Shown here piece by piece: positions 57,107 through 64,000 of a stretch of 64,000 nucleotides of DNA. Numbering within the stretch: position 1 is the first letter of the stretch; the number at the start of each line of letters is the position of its first letter. The DNA is from Limnoperna fortunei. Lineage: Eukaryota > Mollusca > Bivalvia > Mytilida > Modiolidae. A program made the translations under genes and the position numbers. Location: assembly GCA_944474755.1 (NCBI GenBank), contig OX104115.1, positions 70,718,993 to 70,782,992 on the forward strand, in the 5' to 3' direction. The notes beneath the pieces were generated by a model that did no database searches, was not told the DNA's origin, and was given only the letters and a program-made list of their open reading frames with translations.

Positions 57107-60100
57107 CTTTTATTGAGAAGTAATCTAGAAAAGCCAGTGAAATTCTTTTAAATGCAATACTTGGCCTGTCATGCTAGAATACACAACCTCAGTATTGACA
57201 TGCAGCAAACGTATACCAGTAAAACATCTAGACCTCAAATTTGATAGAAAATCTATAACCTGAACATACAAAATCCATGTTAAGTACATATGAAATGTGA
57301 ATTTTGTGCTGTTTTTGCACACAATAAAAGTAAAACCTTAACCACACCAATACAACAGATAAATGTTAAAGATACAGCTACTTTGATAAAATTTAAACAC
57401 AATATTGTACATCAATTTTTCTCATGAAATTTACATATTTTAAAAGCTAGGAATCCAGTTCTTTTTTTTCTTTCCCTAGGTGACCTCTGTGTATAATATG
57501 TAGAAGTAAATGTTTTCCATTTTCCAAACAACAGTACATTATCAACATTTACTCTAATGTTTTTGTTGAAGTTTACAAGGTCAAAAATTCTCCCGTACAA
57601 CAAAGATCTTAACCGAACATGATTTTAGAACAGGCGGAATCTCGTTAAGTTATATCAACGTAAAAAAAATCATTGGAAATGGTTTGGTTTCTCAGCGATT
57701 AACAAACATTAGAGTATCATTAAAACAATAGTTTGTAACAATTTCACAGGTGTTCGACTTTAGAGAAATGTAAACTGTGAAACATTTGTTTTGTTTTAAA
57801 GCCAATGTCAAAACACTTTAATGGGTTTGTGCATCCCAAAAGAACACTTTATGATAAACATCAAGATTTAATTGTAAAGTAATACCCCTCCTTTATCGGA
57901 TGGACATGTCACGAATAAATTTGATGAACATCACAGAGATTGGACTATGAATGTATTAGATATATTCATACAAAAAAGCAATTTTAAAAAGATACTATCC
58001 CAAATTATTCAAAATAAGGTTTTTAGCTTTTCAATGTGAAGTAATTTGATATGTCTTTTGATGGAAGTCATCTCGACAATTTGACGGTATAATGATAGCC
58101 CTCATACCATACCGTACTCTGATGAATATCCTCACACTATCATTATTATTATTAGATATATAAAGTTTCATATCCGATCTACGTAAATTGAAATTTTTGG
58201 CTCCGACATAAATCAGCGATGAGGAAAATGATAGGTGGTCAACAGGTGATTAAAAATCGATCATTTATTCATAGATATAAAAAGATGGGAGAGAAATAAG
58301 TTAAAATGATTCCGATAATTTAAACGATATGATCCAATTTGTTTTTTGTTCCCGTGTAGATAAACAACTTTATTTAATTTACTAAACAAACTAATTACAA
58401 GATTCAATGAATTTTGATAATTAAAATGATAAGTGTTAATTATTAACGAGCTTACCTTTGTTTTGAAACTAATTAACAACCTATCCGAAGAAACAAGACA
58501 AATAAATTTTGACCAATTTTTTATGTGTCATCTCGATAAAATTTATTACTAATCTAAGGGCTTGATATAAGCAGAGGTCAAGTTATTGTTTTATTTTGGC
58601 TTTGTGATATCAGTCTGTATAATCTATAGGGCAATGGACCGTGACAAAAAACTATAGCACCGAAATGGCAAAACCGGCTGCTTTTGAAATGATGCCAAAA
58701 TTTGGACAGATATAAAAGATAAAAAACAATAAATTGTGGTAAAGGGCAATATCTCTTCATCATATAAGTATTTATATAAATTAATTATGCATGATAGTTC
58801 AAAAATATAACACAAAATTGACTTGAATTACGTTCTAAAATACCTCTGAATTAAAAACAACATCGTTGTCACATCGTTTTAGTCCAAATGTCAAACAGGG
58901 ACAAAGGCATTCATATATTTTTGAATTTGTTATTTCTAACCAATGACTAAGACCACCTAATTCTAAAATTACATGTAACTTTGATAGTGGGGTTTTACCA
59001 AGCTATGTCATGTAGGTGGATTTCAAATTTCAATTCCAATGAGAAAATGCTTTAATTGGTCAAAATTCATCCTTCATGGACAGAAATTACTGCCATGCAG
59101 ATTACAGCTTCAGAAACCACACAATGTGTGGACTAGATTTAAAATTTAGCTACTAGTTCATCTTGGCAGCCATTTTAATATGAGAATTCAGAATGGTACT
59201 CTGAAAAATCCAAATCATTTTGGCTTTCATCACAACTGAAAAAACTTTATCCGAGTCAAACTGTGTCATTAGTGCCCTTTTTTTATTGTGCAAACAACAG
59301 CATACAATAACAGTAATAATAAACTCTACAGTTGGATACAATAACAACCAAGTACACAAATTACAAAATGAAGTCTGGTAATTTTCTCCAAATATTAATA
59401 ATAAAATTAAAATTTTAACAGATTCCTGTTAGGTGACTTTTTAGTCACTTTTTTATCAGTAAATTACAGCTCTATATAAACTTTATTAATTGTTTTCCAA
59501 GTATTAAATGATAAATATAAATATTATTCAACTGATGATACTGTGAAACACCATTTTAAAAGATGTGAACCATTTGCCTCACAGAAATAGTGGGTGATCT
59601 TGATAAAGATATTAGAGAGAACAATACAAATAAACATAACAAAGACCCAACAAATCCGTGTACCTGTCCAGTTTAATCACAGTTTTCCCGATTTGTATCA
59701 AATCTGAAGTATTTACTTTCAGTGAAAGTGCATGAGATTGTACTGCCGTGAAATTAAAGAACACAGGGATCTTGACAGATTGGCGACTGGTCGGCTATAC
59801 AATAAGGGAAACATTGCAGACTTAAACTAATGTAAAAATATCCTACAATCTCTTGTAATTCTTGGTAATAACAGCCAGTTATGGCCGACGTTAAGTCTCC
59901 ATGGTCTAGAGTTTGAAATAATTGATATCTTTTTAAGGATGGTGGATTTTTTGGTCATCCATCATGATCCATCTTTAAAATTCAATGAAATAACATTATA
60001 ACTTGAATGATACTCTCTGCGGGGTGATTACAGGTATTTAAATTGACCAACAAACGCATTTTAAAGAAGAAATGAAAAGTTATTTACGCTGAAGTTTCGA

Positions 60101-61455
60101 GTCTCAACTTTATTTGACAAATGCATAATAACACTGACCAAAAACAAGGGCCGTCTATAGAAAGGAAAGTTATCAGAATTTTGATCAAGAAAGCTGGAGT
60201 ATTTAAAAAATCAAGTGATTTCATTTGACACACATTGATTAAATTGAAACCTTCAATAAAAGTTTTGTAGCAGTTTAGTGAAATGGTAATGTAATTTAGA
60301 GGAATGTTAATCTCTATACCAGCTAAATACATTGTGTTCCATTTTTCAATTTTGTTGTAATTTCTTCATTTATTGATTTTGCCAGTCTGACAACCATCAA
60401 TGATATTCAAGGGTTCCACTCAGAATGTATCCTAGAAAAAAAAACCACTTTCAAAGTCTAACTTGACAAATTATAAACCTTATAATTTGACATTATCAAA
60501 CATTTGAACTTACACTAAAGTATCTCAATGAAAGTTCATTAATTAGAGTCAAAAGATGAAATCACTATTAAGAATAATTTTTATTCTAAATACGAAGAGT
60601 AAAATCTCCATCAATCAAAGCTTTAATTGATTTGCACAGGGATTTTACCACTCTCTATAGTAGGTGGCTTATTTCTCAATGTAGGTAGAACAATTTGAGC
60701 ATTGCAAAATCTGGCTGGGTGTCTGGGGGCCACCTAATCCCTCATAAGATCCGAAAAATGACAGAACATTTTTGTCATATATGCAAAGATGTCATCACAT
60801 TTGCATTATTCTGTAGTCAATCTGAATCCTCTATGTTCTATTAGGAATCTGATAAATATTTCAAAATAAGTTACAGTGAAATAATTCTCATATGATTTGC
60901 ATATCAGAAATACTTTCATACCATTGGATAAAATAACTTCCCATAGACATTTCTTAAAGTATTTTGCAATAGATGATGCTATCTATTAAACTACTGTTAG
61001 AAACAAGATGGCATTATAATCTAGTGCAAAATAAATGCATGATTTAGATAAATGTACAAGAATAAAATAGTTAGGCAATATAAATGAATTATAAGGATTA
61101 AAAGATTTTTAAAGGAATTTATGGAAAGAAAAAACAAGACCAATTCAATCACTGACATATCATTTTTTTATACATGTATTTGTTGGTAATTGTATATGAC
61201 TCCCCATTATAACTGTCTCACATCCAAAGAATTGGTGTGGTATCATTTTAGAAAATAAAAGGTCATTAATGGATGCAATAAATTGAAAAACAAGAATTGC
61301 TAAGCATAAATAATGTGGAACTGAAGGATTTTTTAATGTAAATTTCAGATTTTTACAAATATCAGCAGCCATTTATTTAGCAAGAATTTTCAAAAGATTA
61401 CAAATTTTGTGTACCTTTATACATGTTGAGAATTATGTAATAAAGATTTCCTTTA

Positions 61456-61496
<41 letters not shown>

Positions 61497-64000
61497 GTTT
61501 ACCTATTTCTATGACACTGTTGGTCTTTTCATACTTACATATAAAGACTCTGTTAATAAATTTTAATTAGAATTGGAAAAAAGAGAAAATATTAGTCCTT
61601 TCTGAACACTTTACAGACAATAGAGATCATTAACAACAATTTTTAGTGCACTTCTAGACTTTAAAATTTATTGATTTTCAATCCTGAAAAAACAAAACAA
61701 AATTTCAAATGAGCTCCATCGGAAACATTGACAAGCAGAAAACTAAATACATATCTAAAATGAGTTAAAATAATTTTCTTAAAACTTTGTAAAACAACAA
61801 AGAGAATCAGTGACATTTATTTTTTCCAGAAAAATTACAAGTAATCTTTTTCACAAGCAAGAAAAGGGTAGTATTACTCTTATCATAACATTTGTCATTT
61901 TCCAAAAAATATGTAAGAAAAGCAAATCTGAAACAGCCAGCGTTTCTCCCCAAAACGACTGATTTTTTTCTGAACACATCACCTTGATAATTGACTTCAG
62001 AATGAATGGGCGTAAACTCCATTAGATTGTATGACTTCTTATAAAAATATCGGCAGCTTTTCCCTTTATATCACAAAAATGACTAATCTACTAATTACTT
62101 CCAAGCTTTATGTACAAACAAAAGATACTTCAAGATCCTGCTTAAACTATTCATAGAATTACCTAACTTGTCACCTTTGATGTGGAATACAAAACTTAAA
62201 ATGAATTTTCAATTTTCTATCTATTGAATAGCATTGTGACAAATTTAAAACGTGAAGATCTTGAGACGTTGTAAATAAGACGATGACAAGGAGGACTGCA
62301 TTAAATTGAAAACTGTGCTCTAATGTTGGCAGAATAATCGTTTAAGTGGTATTAAATTCACTACTATATTTTTAACAAGTCACTATTATAGGGTATAGAG
62401 GTAACATGACTGACATCTCAGATCAATCACACTTATCCAAGTGTGAAATTAAATCAGGAAAAAATACAGGACACTACAGATGGTACCACTGTCAAATTTT
62501 TTAATGGACTATAATCATATGTAATCAGAGATTAAAAAAATGTTCCCTTGTCTCTTAAATTTTAATTGCTATAAACTGTGAACAGATCTACACCCCACGA
62601 AATGTTAATGACACTTTAGAAAAGACCTTTATTTAATCTATGTCAGTGTAGATTTCAATATAATTAACCTTAAATAGTATAATAATTTCTTTTTCGGATA
62701 TATACATTTAACTAATGTATTTCTTTTTTTATTTATTAATTGTCTTATTGGTGTTGAAATTTACTGCTTTAACCAATTGAATTGACAATAACAGGTCAAA
62801 GACCTGTAATTTACCTTTCCCATATCAAAACACTTAAATATAATCTGTGTCCAAAATACTTAAATGTATAGCTGAAGTGACAGCCATTATACATACTTTA
62901 TTTGTAATATATCCTGTCCTAGCTTCTAACATAGTGCTTGTAGCAAGCCTCATTTCTGTCTTGTTCCTCCATGTTGGTTTTTTCTTGCTGTATTTGGAGA
63001 CAAAATTAGTCTTTCCTTCATTTTCTTTTTTTTATCAATTGTTCAGACATGTTTTCTGTGATCTGCAGTCAAAGTTAATATTTTAATTGTGACAACTTGT
63101 TTGTTTCCCATAAGAAGAAATAATAAATTAGAAATGGTTTTGGTTCCTGGGCTGACCAAAACCTAAATGTTTTTACTGAAATTTACAATGATTGGCATCA
63201 CCATTTAATTTGTGATGCATGTTTCTGTTTTACTATTATGAAAAAAAAACCAGAACATATTTCATATTAATCTGCTTGCCAACTTAGCAGAAAAAATATG
63301 GTCAATTTGACCCCTCATTACCACAGCAATTTTGTTAACATCAAAGAATAACTAATTGTGTTTACACCAGCATGAGTGTTGGAAATTGGTTTTTATTGTA
63401 AAAATTATTGACAAACTTGTTCACAAAAATGTCCTACATGACACTTATTAAAATTTTACAATACATCAGATCTCCTCAATATTAAATTTTACCAACTTTT
63501 CACCCTTAGGTACAGAAAAGGACCTAGTGTCAATTAGAATCAGATTTGGCAAATGCAAATAGAGGAGACATTGTCTAACTTGACCTGAACAAATACTCTT
63601 AGCTGCTTAAATTCACCTTGTGATAGAAAATGGGTACAAATCTCTTCGATGAGGCAGAATACCAACAATGGCGGGGTCATTAGCTATCTAAACTGACGGC
63701 AATCCTCACTTGTTTGACAGGAGCAGATAATCCTGCTTGACAGCCCAATCTTTATTGATGATGATTTAATGTCCGTTCTTCTATGCCCTCTTATAATATT
63801 TTTATCGTAGCGGTTACAAATTAAATATTGATTACAGGTCTTCCTATTGTTTTGTAGAGCTGCCATGTGGTTGTCTGAATCAAACATGTCTTTATTGAAA
63901 ATTTACTGGCCGATATCAAAGACCCATTTTTCACAGGATCCGACACTTTTATGATTTAATAATGAAGCCAGACTCAAATCCGCTACTTGAAAATTTCAAA
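57107..64000. other. AT-rich non-coding DNA to the window end
   Basis: No supported exon, RNA gene or transposon. The only clear feature is an (AT)n microsatellite of about 17 units at 61459-61492. Short frames in this stretch have no family resemblance. Confidence 0.4.
61459..61492. repeat. (AT)n microsatellite
   Basis: Uninterrupted AT dinucleotides for about 34 bases. Confidence 0.95.

Overview
The window is animal nuclear DNA, strongly AT-rich and intron-rich. The most likely source is a mollusc, probably a bivalve. Three things point there: a δ-type protocadherin gene, a family of tRNA-headed SINEs whose body I recognise as mollusc-type, and a dispersed repeat ending in a GGCTCACATGACCC / GGGTCAGGTGAGC hairpin that is familiar from bivalve genomes. 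No database was searched, so the species is not called.

Only two genes are well supported, and both are protocadherins. The last two coding exons of one lie on the + strand at the left edge (313-418 and 1441-1667); the rest of that gene is outside the window. A complete coding region lies on the - strand at 25790-37899. It has one large exon carrying the signal peptide, seven cadherin (EC) repeats and the membrane segment, followed by three small cytoplasmic exons. The four exons join in phase (2613+183+115+401 nt) to 1103 codons plus stop. The two genes are convergent, share intron phases and share an SDSGRG cytoplasmic motif, so they are paralogues from a protocadherin cluster. Nothing else in the window looks like a functional host protein gene.

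The 24 kb between the two 3' ends is packed with mobile-element debris. It holds SINE copies (two with perfect 14-bp target-site duplications), a Harbinger/PIF element remnant with multiplied terminal motifs, a frameshifted Tc1-type transposase, a 0.6-kb element with long terminal inverted repeats, five hairpin-like (MITE-type) palindromes, and tandem repeats with 21-, 25- and 31-bp units. From about 38 to 64 kb, upstream of the protocadherin coding exon, the DNA is AT-rich and nearly gene-free. That part probably holds the 5' UTR intron, promoter and distal sequence of the minus-strand gene. Its main landmarks are a 1.5-kb minisatellite with a 27-bp unit at about 51.17-52.64 kb, a duplicated 165-bp segment near 46-47 kb, SINE fragments and simple repeats.

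I found no rRNA, intact tRNA, CRISPR or viral genes. The most useful observations are the paired protocadherin tails, a possible intron-retention isoform with its own C-terminus, and the minisatellite.
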